Shown here one piece after another: positions 36,204 through 43,847 of a DNA stretch of 64,000 bases. Positions within the stretch are counted from its first letter, which is position 1, and every line of letters begins with the position of its first letter. Below the pieces are notes generated by a model, which was given only the letters and a program-made list of their open reading frames with translations, searched no databases and had not been told where the DNA came from. This DNA is from Curtobacterium sp. MCSS17_007 (lineage in GTDB: Bacteria > Actinomycetota > Actinomycetes > Actinomycetales > Microbacteriaceae): positions 1,054,001-1,118,000 of the forward strand of contig NZ_CP126257.1 in assembly GCF_003234175.2 (NCBI RefSeq), in the 5' to 3' direction. Made by a program: the position numbers and the translations under genes.

Positions 36204-36298
36204 CGGCTCCGCGGGGGAGTGGGGGGACTCCGCCGCGCAGGACTGATGTCCCGAGCCACCGGGCCGGAATCTAGGGGGGCTTCCGACCCGATGCAGAA

Positions 36299-36311
36299 AC
36301 TGTACCACAGT
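36299..36311 (-). promoter_or_regulatory. Candidate TetR operator over a -10 element
   Basis: ACTGTACCACAGT is a perfect 5-3-5 palindrome. On the minus strand it contains TACAGT, a plausible -10 about 95 bp before the TetR ATG. Further CACTGT/ACAGTG half-sites lie nearby (36345-36352 region). Operator function is inferred from position. Confidence 0.4.
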
Positions 36312-36413
36312 GAGGACAGACAGACGAGTCTTTCTATCCTCCTTCACTGTCCCCCACTTCGAGGCACGTGCCACGAGGCTGTGGAAACTGGGCGACCAGC
36401 CTCGACGGATCAG

Positions 36414-36419
36414 TAGGCT
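36414..36419 (+). promoter_or_regulatory. Candidate -10 (TAGGCT) for leaderless M16 protease mRNA
   Basis: TAGGCT ends eight bases before ATG 36428 and no Shine-Dalgarno is seen. Confidence 0.4.
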
Positions 36420-36427
36420 CGTCTGCG

Positions 36428-37762
36428 ATGAACCAGCCAGTGCCGTTGCCGCTCGAGGCCCAGGACACGTCGTTCCTGACGTCCGGTGGTGCCTTCGTCC
36501 GTCGATCCGTGCTGTCGTCCGGGGTCCGGGTCCTCACCGAGTCGGTGCCGGGGGCGAGTTCGACGAGCCTCGGCTTCTGGGTCGGTGTCGGTTCCCGCGA
36601 CGAGCGCGAGGGGCAGTACGGTTCCACGCACTTCCTCGAGCACCTGCTGTTCAAGGGCACCGGGCGCCGCAGTGCGCTCGACATCGCGATCGCGTTCGAC
36701 TCGGTCGGCGGCGAGCACAACGCTGCGACGGCCAAGGAGTACACCTGCTACTACGCGCGGGTCCGGGACACCGACGTCCCGATGGCGGTGGAGGTGATCG
36801 GCGACATGGTGACCGGTTCGGTGCTCGATGCCGACGCGTTCGCGGTCGAACGGGGGGTCATCCTCGAAGAGCTCGCCATGGCGGCCGACGACCCCGCCGA
36901 CGTCGCGGGCGAGGCGTTCTTCGCGGCGGCCTTCGACGGGCACCCGCTCGGTCGCCCGATCGGCGGGACGCCCGAGAGCATCCGCGCGGTCGGTCGCGAC
37001 GAGGTCCTCGACCACTACCGCGAGCACTACGCACCGAACGGCATCGTCGTGACGGCCGCCGGTGCCGTCGACCACGACCGCTTCCGCGAGCTCGTCGAGC
37101 ACGTGTTCCGCGACGCGCCGAAGGCGTCCCCGCTCGCGCGCCGCACCCCGCAGCCGGTCGCCGACCCCGCGGTCCCGCGCCTGGCGGTCGCGCACCGACC
37201 GACCGAGCAGGTCAGCATGCTCCGCGGCTCCCAGGGCCTCGACCTGCGTGACGACCGCCGGCCCGTGCTCAGCGTGCTGAACGCCGTGCTCGGCGGCGGC
37301 ATGAGCTCCCGCCTCTTCCAGGAGGTCCGGGAGCGCCGCGGGCTCGCGTACGCGGTGTCGTCGTTCGCCCCCGCCTACCTCGACAACGGCGCCTTCGGCG
37401 TCTACGCCGGGTGCGCTCCGGACAACGTCGCGGGCGTCGTCGAGATCATCGACGCCGAGTTCGCCCGCATGGTCGACGACGGCATCACCGAGGACGAACT
37501 CCGTCGTGCCAAGGGCCAGATCGAGGGGGCGCTGACGCTCTCGCTCGAGGACTCCGACGCCCGCATGACCCGCCTCGGCCGGTCCGAGCTCGGCACGGGG
37601 GAGTTCACCGACCTCGGGACGGCGCTGCAGCGCGTGGACCGGGTGACCTCGGGCGACGTGCTCGACCTCGCCCGCGACCTGCTCACCCGACCCACGATCA
37701 CCTCGGTGGTCGGGGCCGTGGAGCGGGAGCGGTTGGCCGCCGCCATCGGTGCCGAGGGGTGA
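36428..37762 (+). CDS. M16-family zinc metallopeptidase
   Basis: 444 aa. The inverted zinc motif HFLEH (HxxEH, near residue 68) with the downstream Glu in VILEELAMAADD, and the domain-2 signature LNAVLGGGMSSRLFQEVRERRGLAYAVSS (in part) with its conserved Arg-Tyr pair. This matches the mitochondrial-processing-peptidase-like M16B enzymes placed after pnp in many actinobacteria. It probably degrades peptides in the cytosol; there is no signal peptide. The stop overlaps the next start by four bases (GTGA). Confidence 0.92.
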   Translation: MNQPVPLPLEAQDTSFLTSGGAFVRRSVLSSGVRVLTESVPGASSTSLGFWVGVGSRDEREGQYGSTHFLEHLLFKGTGRRSALDIAIAFDSVGGEHNAATAKEYTCYYARVRDTDVPMAVEVIGDMVTGSVLDADAFAVERGVILEELAMAADDPADVAGEAFFAAAFDGHPLGRPIGGTPESIRAVGRDEVLDHYREHYAPNGIVVTAAGAVDHDRFRELVEHVFRDAPKASPLARRTPQPVADPAVPRLAVAHRPTEQVSMLRGSQGLDLRDDRRPVLSVLNAVLGGGMSSRLFQEVRERRGLAYAVSSFAPAYLDNGAFGVYAGCAPDNVAGVVEIIDAEFARMVDDGITEDELRRAKGQIEGALTLSLEDSDARMTRLGRSELGTGEFTDLGTALQRVDRVTSGDVLDLARDLLTRPTITSVVGAVERERLAAAIGAEG

Positions 37763-38370
37763 CGGACGTGTCCCACTACCTCTACCTCGTCCGACACGGT
37801 GAGCACCAGGACGCCGAACACGGTCTCCGTGACGGCAAGCTCTCGGAACGTGGCAAGCGGCAGGCCATGCTCGTCGCCGACCGCCTGGGCGGGGTGCCCT
37901 TCGACGGTGTGTACCACTCGCCGCTCGACGCTCCGAGCGAGACCGCGGCCTTCCTGGCGCAGCGGCTCCCCTCGATCCAGCCCGAGCCGTCCACCCTGTT
38001 GTTCGACTGCATCCCCTCCGGTCCGACGCCGGACATGCCGCACGCGTACCAGGGCTGGTACGGCGGCGTGACGGAGGAGGAGATCGTCGCCGGTCAGGCA
38101 CAGATGGGCGACGCGGTCGCCGAGTGGTTCACGCCCGCCCGCGAGGACCGGCACGACCTGCTCATCACGCACAACGCGGTGATCGGGTGGTTCGTGCGCG
38201 AGGCCTTCCAGGCACCGGAGTGGCGGTGGATGGGGACCAACGTCGCCCACACCGCGCTGACGATCATCCGGATCCGCTCGGCCAAGCCGGCCGAGGTCGT
38301 CACGCTGAACGACCTGGCCCACCTGCCGGTCGAGCTGCGCACCGGCCTGCCGGTCGACCAGCCCGTCTGA
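37759..38370 (+). CDS. Histidine phosphatase-superfamily protein
   Basis: 203 aa from GTG 37759, overlapping the protease stop; a second GTG at 37768 (VSHYLYLVRHGE) is an alternative. The catalytic motif LVRHGE (RHG) and the second His in LLITHNAVIGWF are present, as are SERGKRQAMLVADRL and YHSPLDAPSETA. Members remove phosphate from small molecules or proteins via a phospho-His intermediate; the substrate is unknown. It is translationally coupled to the M16 gene. Confidence 0.88.
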   Translation: MTDVSHYLYLVRHGEHQDAEHGLRDGKLSERGKRQAMLVADRLGGVPFDGVYHSPLDAPSETAAFLAQRLPSIQPEPSTLLFDCIPSGPTPDMPHAYQGWYGGVTEEEIVAGQAQMGDAVAEWFTPAREDRHDLLITHNAVIGWFVREAFQAPEWRWMGTNVAHTALTIIRIRSAKPAEVVTLNDLAHLPVELRTGLPVDQPV

Positions 38371-38382
38371 CGGCCGCCCCGT

Positions 38383-38433
38383 CGCGCCGCCGGTCCAGAG
38401 GCGCGCCGCCGGTCGGGAGGCGCGCCGCCGGTC
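38383..38433. repeat. Three 19-bp-spaced direct repeats
   Basis: CGCGCCGCCGGTC occurs at 38383, 38402 and 38421, each 19 bp apart, separated by CAGAGG or GGGAGG. The spacers resemble the GGGAGGC core of the palindromic family. The last copy overlaps the stop codon of the acetyltransferase gene. Confidence 0.75.
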
Positions 38434-38920
38434 ACCGCACCGGCAGGCGGTACCAGGCGGTCGCGTTCGGGTTGTCGTTGAACGGCTCGACGCGCTGGTA
38501 CCCGCGGCCCCGGTACATCGCACCGGCTGCGACGAGCGAGTCGTTGGTGTCGAGGACGACGCTCGTCGCGCCGAACTCCCGTGCCGCCCGCTCGAGCGCG
38601 TCCATCACCGCGGTCGCGACGCCCCGGCCGCGGCCGGCGGGGGAGACGTACACGTGCTTGACCTCGAACCGGACGTCGCCGTCGTCGTCCGGGATCCGAC
38701 GGAGACCACCGCAGCCGAGCGCGACCGACGTCCCGCCCACCTCGTCGTACGCGACGACGAACACGCCGTTCGGGGGCTCGAACTCGGCGGCCGGCGTGCG
38801 CTTCCGCGAGTAGGTGCCCTGCGCGCTCGGGAACGTCGCCTCGCGCTCGTCGAGGTAGGCGTCGAGCAGGGCGTCCACCTCGGGCACGTCGGCGGGTACG
38901 GACCTGACCTGGAGCGGCAT
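38432..38920 (-). CDS. GNAT-family N-acetyltransferase
   Basis: 162 aa. The acetyl-CoA-binding motif A is VKHVYVSPAGRGRGVATAVMDALERAAREFG (in part; RGRGVA is the Q/RxxGxG/A loop), followed by VVLDTNDSLVAAGAMYRGRGYQRVEPFN. The substrate cannot be told. Its stop region overlaps a tandem repeat. Divergent from dapB with 22 bp between starts. Confidence 0.87.
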   Translation of the reverse strand: MPLQVRSVPADVPEVDALLDAYLDEREATFPSAQGTYSRKRTPAAEFEPPNGVFVVAYDEVGGTSVALGCGGLRRIPDDDGDVRFEVKHVYVSPAGRGRGVATAVMDALERAAREFGATSVVLDTNDSLVAAGAMYRGRGYQRVEPFNDNPNATAWYRLPVR

Positions 38921-38930
38921 GGGTCGATCC

Positions 38931-38936
38931 TAGGAT
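38931..38936 (+). promoter_or_regulatory. Candidate -10 (TAGGAT) for leaderless dapB mRNA
   Basis: TAGGAT ends six bases before the dapB ATG (38943), within the 22-bp gap to the divergent acetyltransferase, leaving no room for a leader. Confidence 0.5.
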
Positions 38937-38942
38937 GGACGC

Positions 38943-39689
38943 ATGGTCACTCCCGTCGCCGTCGTCGGCGCCACCGGTCGTCTCGGAGGCCTGGTGGCCT
39001 CCGTCGTGGAGTCGCTCGACGGCTTCGAGCTCGTCGCCTCGCTGTCCTCGAAGGACGCCGTGCACGAGGCGCCGCCGTCGGTCTTCGGCGGCGCGACCGT
39101 CGTGGTCGACGTCACCGTCCCGGCGCTCAGCCCCGCGATCGTCGACCACGCCCTGGCGAGCGGTGCGAACGTCCTCGTCGGGACGTCCGGCTGGTCGCTC
39201 GACCGCCTGGCGACGCTCCGCGCCGGTCTCGAGGCACGACCCGACCAGGGCGTCCTCGTGGTCCCCAACTTCTCCGTCGGATCGGTGCTCGCCACGCACC
39301 TCGCGACGATCGCGGCGCCGTGGTTCCCCTCGGTGGAGATCGTCGAGACGCACCACGCGGGCAAGATCGACAGCCCGTCGGGCACGGCCGTCCGCACCGC
39401 CGAGCTCATCGCGGACGCCCGACGCGAGGTGGGTCCGGTGGACGCCCCGCACGTCGACCAGCGCGCCCGCGGACAGCAGGTCGCGAGCGTCCCGATCCAC
39501 TCGCTGCGACTGCCCGGTGTCAAGGCGGTGCAGGACGTGCTGCTCAGCGGACCCGGCGAGACCGTCACGATCCGCCACGACACGAACGACGACGTGGCGT
39601 ACGTCGCCGGGATCCGTGCGGCGCTGACCGCCGTGGTCGACGCCCGCGGGCTGACCGTCGGTCTCGGCAGCGTCCTCGGCATCGGCTGA
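38943..39689 (+). CDS. dapB: 4-Hydroxy-tetrahydrodipicolinate reductase
   Basis: 248 aa. The Rossmann loop VVGATGRLGGLVASV, the catalytic region VEIVETHHAGKIDSPSGTAVRTAEL (in part: ETHHAGKIDSPSGTA, with the catalytic HH and Lys), and the C-terminal HDTNDDVAYVAG are diagnostic. It reduces 4-hydroxy-tetrahydrodipicolinate with NAD(P)H in the lysine/meso-diaminopimelate pathway. dapA lies 3.1 kb downstream and dapF 19 kb downstream. Three bases separate it from a TPR-like membrane protein gene, suggesting co-transcription. Confidence 0.95.
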   Translation: MVTPVAVVGATGRLGGLVASVVESLDGFELVASLSSKDAVHEAPPSVFGGATVVVDVTVPALSPAIVDHALASGANVLVGTSGWSLDRLATLRAGLEARPDQGVLVVPNFSVGSVLATHLATIAAPWFPSVEIVETHHAGKIDSPSGTAVRTAELIADARREVGPVDAPHVDQRARGQQVASVPIHSLRLPGVKAVQDVLLSGPGETVTIRHDTNDDVAYVAGIRAALTAVVDARGLTVGLGSVLGIG

Positions 39690-39692
39690 GCC

Positions 39693-40157
39693 GTGAGGTC
39701 GACCTGGCGGTCGCTCCGCTCGCCGTTCTGGGGGGCGGCGCTCATGACCGCGCTCCTCGTGCTCTACATCGTGCTCGTCGGGCAGCGCGCCGTCGCGTTC
39801 GTGCGCACCGGTCAGCCGATCGGCATCGGCATCGGTGTCGCGCTGTTCGTCGTCGCGGCGATCGGCGCGCTGCTCCTGGTGCTCGAGTTCCGGTTCGGCG
39901 TGCGCATCACACGGCTCGGGGCACGACTCGAACGGGAGGGCGGCACCCCGGACGAGGTGGTCCCGGTCCGGGCGTCAGGCAGACCGACACGCGAGGCCGC
40001 CGACGAGCTCTTCCCGCGGTACAAGGAGGCGGTCGAGGCCGACCCCGGCGACTGGCGTGCCTGGTACCGGCTCGGCATCGTCTACGACGCGGCCGGCGAC
40101 CGCAAGCGGGCGCGCGCTGCGATGCGGACCGCACTGGCGAAGGCGGCGGCGCGCTGA
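39693..40157 (+). CDS. Small membrane protein with a TPR-like C-terminus
   Basis: 154 aa from GTG 39693. Two transmembrane helices (residues ~13-32 and ~46-66), then a soluble region ending in AADELFPRYKEAVEADPGDWRAWYRLGIVYDAAGDRKRARAAMRTAL (in part), a single tetratricopeptide-like helix pair. Function unknown. It follows dapB by three bases. Confidence 0.72.
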   Translation: MRSTWRSLRSPFWGAALMTALLVLYIVLVGQRAVAFVRTGQPIGIGIGVALFVVAAIGALLLVLEFRFGVRITRLGARLEREGGTPDEVVPVRASGRPTREAADELFPRYKEAVEADPGDWRAWYRLGIVYDAAGDRKRARAAMRTALAKAAAR

Positions 40158-40160
40158 TCG

Positions 40161-40204
40161 CGGTCCGGAGGCGCGAGCCGGGACCGCCCCGTGCCTCCGG
40201 ACCG
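40161..40204. repeat. GGGAGGC-type inverted repeat, copy 7
   Basis: CGGTCCGGAGGC (40161-40172) pairs perfectly with GCCTCCGGACCG (40193-40204). Here the core is GGAGGC/GCCTCC. It occupies the 55-bp gap between convergent stops, as expected of a two-way terminator. Confidence 0.75.
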
Positions 40205-40212
40205 TGAGCCGC

Positions 40213-41124
40213 TCAGAAGGCGGCGTCGACCGCGTCCTCGGCGGACGCGTACCGGAACCGGTACCCGGAGTCGGTGAGCTTGCGCGGGACCATCCGCTGG
40301 TTCGAGAGGAGCATCTCGTCGGCGGCCTCGCCCAGCAGCGTGCGCAGGGCGAAGGCCGGGACGCTGAACAGGGAGGGGCGGTGCAGGTCCTCGGCGACGC
40401 GGCGGGTGATCCGGTTCGACACCGCGGCCTCCGGGCCCGCGAGGTTGACCGGTCCGCGCACCTCGGCGGCGTCCGGGCTGGTGGCGAGGTGCACGATCGC
40501 GCCGACCTCGTCCTCGAGCGCGATCCACGGCCAGTACTGCCCGCCGGTGCCGAGCTTCCCGCCCAGACCGGCCTTCGTGAGCGGCACGAGGGGCGCGAGC
40601 GCGCCGCCGCCCTGCCCGACGACGACGCCGGTCCGGAGCAGCACGACGCGGACGCCCTCCGGGGCAGCGGTCGCCGCGGCCTCCCAGGCGGTGCAGACGT
40701 CCGCGAGGAACCCCGTTCCCGGGGCGGCGTCGTCGTCGAGGACGTCGACGGGCCGGTCGCCGTACACGCCCGATGCCGAGCCCGACAGGAACAGTGCCGG
40801 CGGACTGGCGGCGCCGCGCATCGCCTCGACCAGGGTCTCGGTGGCCTGCACCCGCGAGTCGAGGATCTGCTGCTTGTACGCGGCGGTCCACGGCAGCTTG
40901 CCGATGCTCGCACCGGCGAGGTTGACCACCACGTCGGCACCGTCGAGCACCGCCGGGTCGAGCGGTCGCGTGCCGGGGGACCAGCGGAACTCGGAGGCCG
41001 TCCGCGGGGTGCGGCGGACCAGCGTCGTGACGTGGTGCCCGGCGTCGCGGAGGGCACGGACGAGGGGTGTCCCAATGAAGCCGGACGCACCGGCGACGAG
41101 GATCGAGAGCGGCTGGGTCGACAT
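40213..41124 (-). CDS. TIGR01777-family NAD(P)-dependent epimerase-like protein
   Basis: 303 aa from ATG 41124. An SDR-type Rossmann domain (ILVAGASGFIGTPLVRAL, VVVNLAGASIGKLPW, FLSGSASGVYGDR) with a C-terminal DUF1731-like segment (VPAFALRTLLGEAADEMLLSNQRMVPRKL, in part). The SDR catalytic Tyr sits in the SGVYGD segment. The E. coli relative is YfcH. The cellular role is unknown. Divergent from thyA, 36 bp between starts. Confidence 0.87.
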   Translation of the reverse strand: MSTQPLSILVAGASGFIGTPLVRALRDAGHHVTTLVRRTPRTASEFRWSPGTRPLDPAVLDGADVVVNLAGASIGKLPWTAAYKQQILDSRVQATETLVEAMRGAASPPALFLSGSASGVYGDRPVDVLDDDAAPGTGFLADVCTAWEAAATAAPEGVRVVLLRTGVVVGQGGGALAPLVPLTKAGLGGKLGTGGQYWPWIALEDEVGAIVHLATSPDAAEVRGPVNLAGPEAAVSNRITRRVAEDLHRPSLFSVPAFALRTLLGEAADEMLLSNQRMVPRKLTDSGYRFRYASAEDAVDAAF

Positions 41125-41160
41125 GCCCACGACGCTACTCACGCAACGTAGGCTCTTCTC

Positions 41161-42075
41161 GTGAGCGAGACCGTGCAGCCCGACCCCGCCGTCCCCACTC
41201 CCGCAGTGCCGACTCCCGCAGTGCCGACTCCCGCAGTGCCGACTCCCGCAGTGCCGACGTCCGCAGTGCCGACGTCCGCAGTGCCCACGCCGTACGAGGA
41301 GCTGCTGCGCCGCGTGCTCGAGGAGGGCACGCCGAAGGGCGACCGCACCGGCACCGGCACGCGCAGCATCTTCGGGGCGCAGCTCCGCTACGACCTGTCG
41401 CAGGGCTTCCCGTTGGTCACGACCAAGCGCGTGCACTTCAAGTCGGTGGCGTACGAACTGCTCTGGTTCCTGCGCGGCGACGGCAACGCCCGCTGGCTGC
41501 AGGAGCACGGCGTCCGCATCTGGAACGAGTGGGCCGACGAGGACGGCGACCTCGGACCGGTGTACGGCGTGCAGTGGCGGTCCTGGCCGACTCCCTCCGG
41601 CGAGCACGTCGACCAGATCGCCCAGGTGATCGAGCAGATCCGGACGAACCCGGACTCGCGTCGGCTCATCGTGTCGGCGTGGAACGTCGCCGACGTGCCG
41701 GACATGGCGCTCGCCCCCTGCCACGCCTTCTTCCAGTTCTACGTGGTCGACGGCAAGCTCTCGTGCCAGCTGTACCAGCGGAGCGCGGACATGTTCCTCG
41801 GCGTGCCGTTCAACATCGCCTCGTACGCGCTGCTCACCCACATGATCGCGGCGCAGACCGGGCTCGAGGTCGGTGACTTCGTCTGGACCGGCGGCGACTG
41901 CCACGTGTACGACAACCACGTCGAGCAGGTCCGCGAGCAGCTGAGCCGCACGGCGTACCCGTACCCGACGTTGGAGATCGCCCCACGCGACTCGATCGAC
42001 GACTACGAGTACGAGGACTTCACGGTCGTGGGCTACGAGCACCACCCGGCGATCAAGGCAGCGGTCGCGGTCTGA
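41161..42075 (+). CDS. thyA: Thymidylate synthase with repetitive N-terminal extension
   Basis: 304 aa, about 40 longer than E. coli ThyA. Residues ~10-44 are seven tandem [10 protein letters not shown] pentapeptides; the enzyme proper starts at [25 protein letters not shown]. The catalytic Cys lies in [15 protein letters not shown] (near 188), with the dUMP/folate motifs [22 protein letters not shown] (in part) and [10 protein letters not shown]. It methylates dUMP to dTMP using methylene-tetrahydrofolate. Its stop overlaps the DHFR start by one base. The GTG at 41161 is the likely start; translation could also begin inside the repeat at a GTG codon. Confidence 0.95.
   Translation: MSETVQPDPAVPTPAVPTPAVPTPAVPTPAVPTSAVPTSAVPTPYEELLRRVLEEGTPKGDRTGTGTRSIFGAQLRYDLSQGFPLVTTKRVHFKSVAYELLWFLRGDGNARWLQEHGVRIWNEWADEDGDLGPVYGVQWRSWPTPSGEHVDQIAQVIEQIRTNPDSRRLIVSAWNVADVPDMALAPCHAFFQFYVVDGKLSCQLYQRSADMFLGVPFNIASYALLTHMIAAQTGLEVGDFVWTGGDCHVYDNHVEQVREQLSRTAYPYPTLEIAPRDSIDDYEYEDFTVVGYEHHPAIKAAVAV
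41188..41292 (+). repeat. 15-bp tandem repeat x7 inside thyA
   Basis: Seven units of 15 bp, consensus GCAGTGCCGACTCCC. Units two to four are identical, units five and six end ACGTCC, and the first and last are diverged. Being a multiple of three, any unit gain or loss keeps the frame. Encodes [10 protein letters not shown]. Confidence 0.97.
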
Positions 42076-42587
42076 TGGGCTGGACCGAGCCCGTCCGTGG
42101 TGTCGGCATGGTGTGGGCGCGCACGGACTCCGGGGTGATCGGCGCCGACGGGGGCATCCCGTGGCACGTGCCCGAGGACCTCGCGCACTTCCGACAGGTC
42201 ACCGGTGACGCCGTGGTGGTGATGGGACGGCGCACCTGGGACTCGCTGCCGCCGCGGTTCCGGCCGCTGCCCGGGCGGCGGAACGTCGTGCTGACGCGGG
42301 ACGACTCGTGGTCGGCCGAGGGTGCCGAGGTGGTGCGCGACCTGGCGACCGCGCTCGACACCGACGAGCCCGTGTGGGTGATCGGCGGGGGAGCGGTCTA
42401 CGCGGACGCACTGCCCTTCGCCGACCGGGTGTGCGAGACCGTCGTCGACCTCGACCTCGACGTGCCGGGCGACACCCGCGCGCCGGAGCTCGACGACGCG
42501 TGGGAGCTCGTCGACGAGGGCCCCTGGCAGGAGTCCCGCGTCGACGGCACCCGCTTCCGCTTCCTGGAGTGGCGCCGCCGCGCGTAG
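42075..42587 (+). CDS. folA: Dihydrofolate reductase
   Basis: 170 aa. GVIGADGGIPWHVPEDLAHFRQVT carries the substrate-binding Asp region (in part: GGIPWHVPEDLAHF), VVMGRRTWDSLP and the NADPH loop VWVIGGGAVYADALP. It regenerates tetrahydrofolate consumed by ThyA, with which it is translationally coupled (TGATG). Normal length, with no resistance-type changes that can be judged by eye. A large hairpin follows the stop. Confidence 0.95.
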   Translation: MGWTEPVRGVGMVWARTDSGVIGADGGIPWHVPEDLAHFRQVTGDAVVVMGRRTWDSLPPRFRPLPGRRNVVLTRDDSWSAEGAEVVRDLATALDTDEPVWVIGGGAVYADALPFADRVCETVVDLDLDVPGDTRAPELDDAWELVDEGPWQESRVDGTRFRFLEWRRRA

Positions 42588-42613
42588 CGCGCAGTGCAGC
42601 GCGCGCGGCGGTT

Positions 42614-42678
42614 CCGAACCACGGAACCGACGTCGAACCAGGTCCCGGTGTTGGTTCGGTGTCGGGAACGTGGTTCGG
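42614..42678. repeat. Inverted repeat with 27-base arms after folA
   Basis: The arms 42614-42640 and 42652-42678 match at 22 of 27 positions (10-bp outer block CCGAACCACG, 5-bp and 7-bp inner blocks) around an 11-base loop. It starts 27 bp after the folA stop, so it may be a terminator. The GGTTCGG/CCGAACC core is not the GGGAGGC family. Confidence 0.65.
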
Positions 42679-42743
42679 TGCAGGGCCGCGGCGACCGAGA
42701 GGCGAACCGACCGCCGAGCATGACCGGCGTGACGGGGGCGAGC

Positions 42744-42781
42744 CGTGCCTCCCGGACGGTCCGAACGCCGCGCACCGTCCG
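42744..42781. repeat. GGGAGGC-type half element with a downstream 8-bp inverted repeat
   Basis: CGTGCCTCCCGGACGGTCC matches the right arm of the palindromic family, but no GGGAGGC left arm is present. CGGACGGT (42753-42760) instead pairs with ACCGTCCG (42774-42781). It may be a decayed copy upstream of dapA. Confidence 0.5.
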
Positions 42782-42825
42782 ACCGGACGGCGGCTGCGCC
42801 GCGCATCCCCGGTACGCTGGTGCGC

Positions 42826-43803
42826 GTGTCCCCGCGTGAGAATCCCTTCGGTCAGGTCCTCGTCGCCCTCGTGACGCCGTTCACGGCCGACGGCGAGGTC
42901 GACTGGCCCGGCGTCGAGCAGCACATCGACGACTGCATCACGGCCGGCGCCGACGGCATCGTCGTCACCGGCACCACCGGCGAGACGAGCACCCTGACCG
43001 ACCCGGAGAAGCTCCGCCTGGTCGAGGTCGGCAAGTCCGTCGCCGCGGGCCGGGCGAAGATCATCACGGGCGGCGGCTCGAACGAGACCGCGCACGCGAT
43101 CCACCTCTACAAGCAGAGCGAGCGGGCCGGCGCCGACGGCGTGATGATCGTCACGCCGTACTACAACAAGCCGACGCAGGCGGGCGTCCTCACCCACTTC
43201 CGCATGATCGCCGACGCCACCGACCTGCCGGTGATCCTGTACGACATCCCGGGTCGCACGGGCATCCCGATCACGTACGAGACGATCGTGCGGGCGTCGC
43301 ACCACCCGAACATCCTCGCTGTGAAGGACGCCAAGGGCGACTTCGCCGAGGTCTCCCGGGTGCTCAACAACACCGACCTCATGTACTTCTCCGGCGACGA
43401 CACGAACGTGCTCCCGCACCTGTCGATCGGCGCGACCGGACTCATCGGCGTGACGGCGAACATCACGAGCACCCCGTACCGCACCATCGTCGACGCCGTG
43501 AACCGCGGCGACCTGGCGACCGCGACCGCCGAGCACAAGCGCGTCGAGCCGCTCGTGCGCGCGATCATGACGCACGTCCCCGGCACCGTCGCGGCGAAGT
43601 ACGTCCTGCACGGGCTCGGCCGCATCGGCAGCCCGCGCGTCCGGCTCCCGCTCGTCGGCCCCGAGGACACCGAGGCCTACGCCATCGAGACCTCCCTCGA
43701 AGCGGTCCGGGACATCCCCGGCGCCGACTTCTCGAACTTCCGCCCCGACCGCAACGCGGCGGCCGGCGGCGCACTGCCGAAGGTGCCAGGCACCACACGT
43801 TAG
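42826..43803 (+). CDS. dapA: 4-Hydroxy-tetrahydrodipicolinate synthase
   Basis: 325 aa from GTG 42826; an in-frame GTG at 42820 would add two residues. The TIM-barrel lyase motifs are present: VVTGTTGETSTLTDPEK (GTTGE), the catalytic Tyr in MIVTPYYNKPTQAGV, and the Schiff-base Lys in ILAVKDAKGDF. It condenses pyruvate and aspartate semialdehyde, the first step of lysine/diaminopimelate synthesis. TACGCT (42813-42818) ends seven bases before the start, consistent with a leaderless mRNA. RNase J follows after 44 bp, a conserved actinobacterial pairing. Confidence 0.95.
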   Translation: MSPRENPFGQVLVALVTPFTADGEVDWPGVEQHIDDCITAGADGIVVTGTTGETSTLTDPEKLRLVEVGKSVAAGRAKIITGGGSNETAHAIHLYKQSERAGADGVMIVTPYYNKPTQAGVLTHFRMIADATDLPVILYDIPGRTGIPITYETIVRASHHPNILAVKDAKGDFAEVSRVLNNTDLMYFSGDDTNVLPHLSIGATGLIGVTANITSTPYRTIVDAVNRGDLATATAEHKRVEPLVRAIMTHVPGTVAAKYVLHGLGRIGSPRVRLPLVGPEDTEAYAIETSLEAVRDIPGADFSNFRPDRNAAAGGALPKVPGTTR

Positions 43804-43847
43804 GGAAGCCGCGGCGCCGGAGCGCGCCGCACGACAGTCAGGACCGA

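Noticed and set aside
41188..41292. Regular repeats that might suggest a CRISPR array
   Set aside because: Units are contiguous 15-mers without spacers, inside the thyA reading frame, and no cas genes are present.
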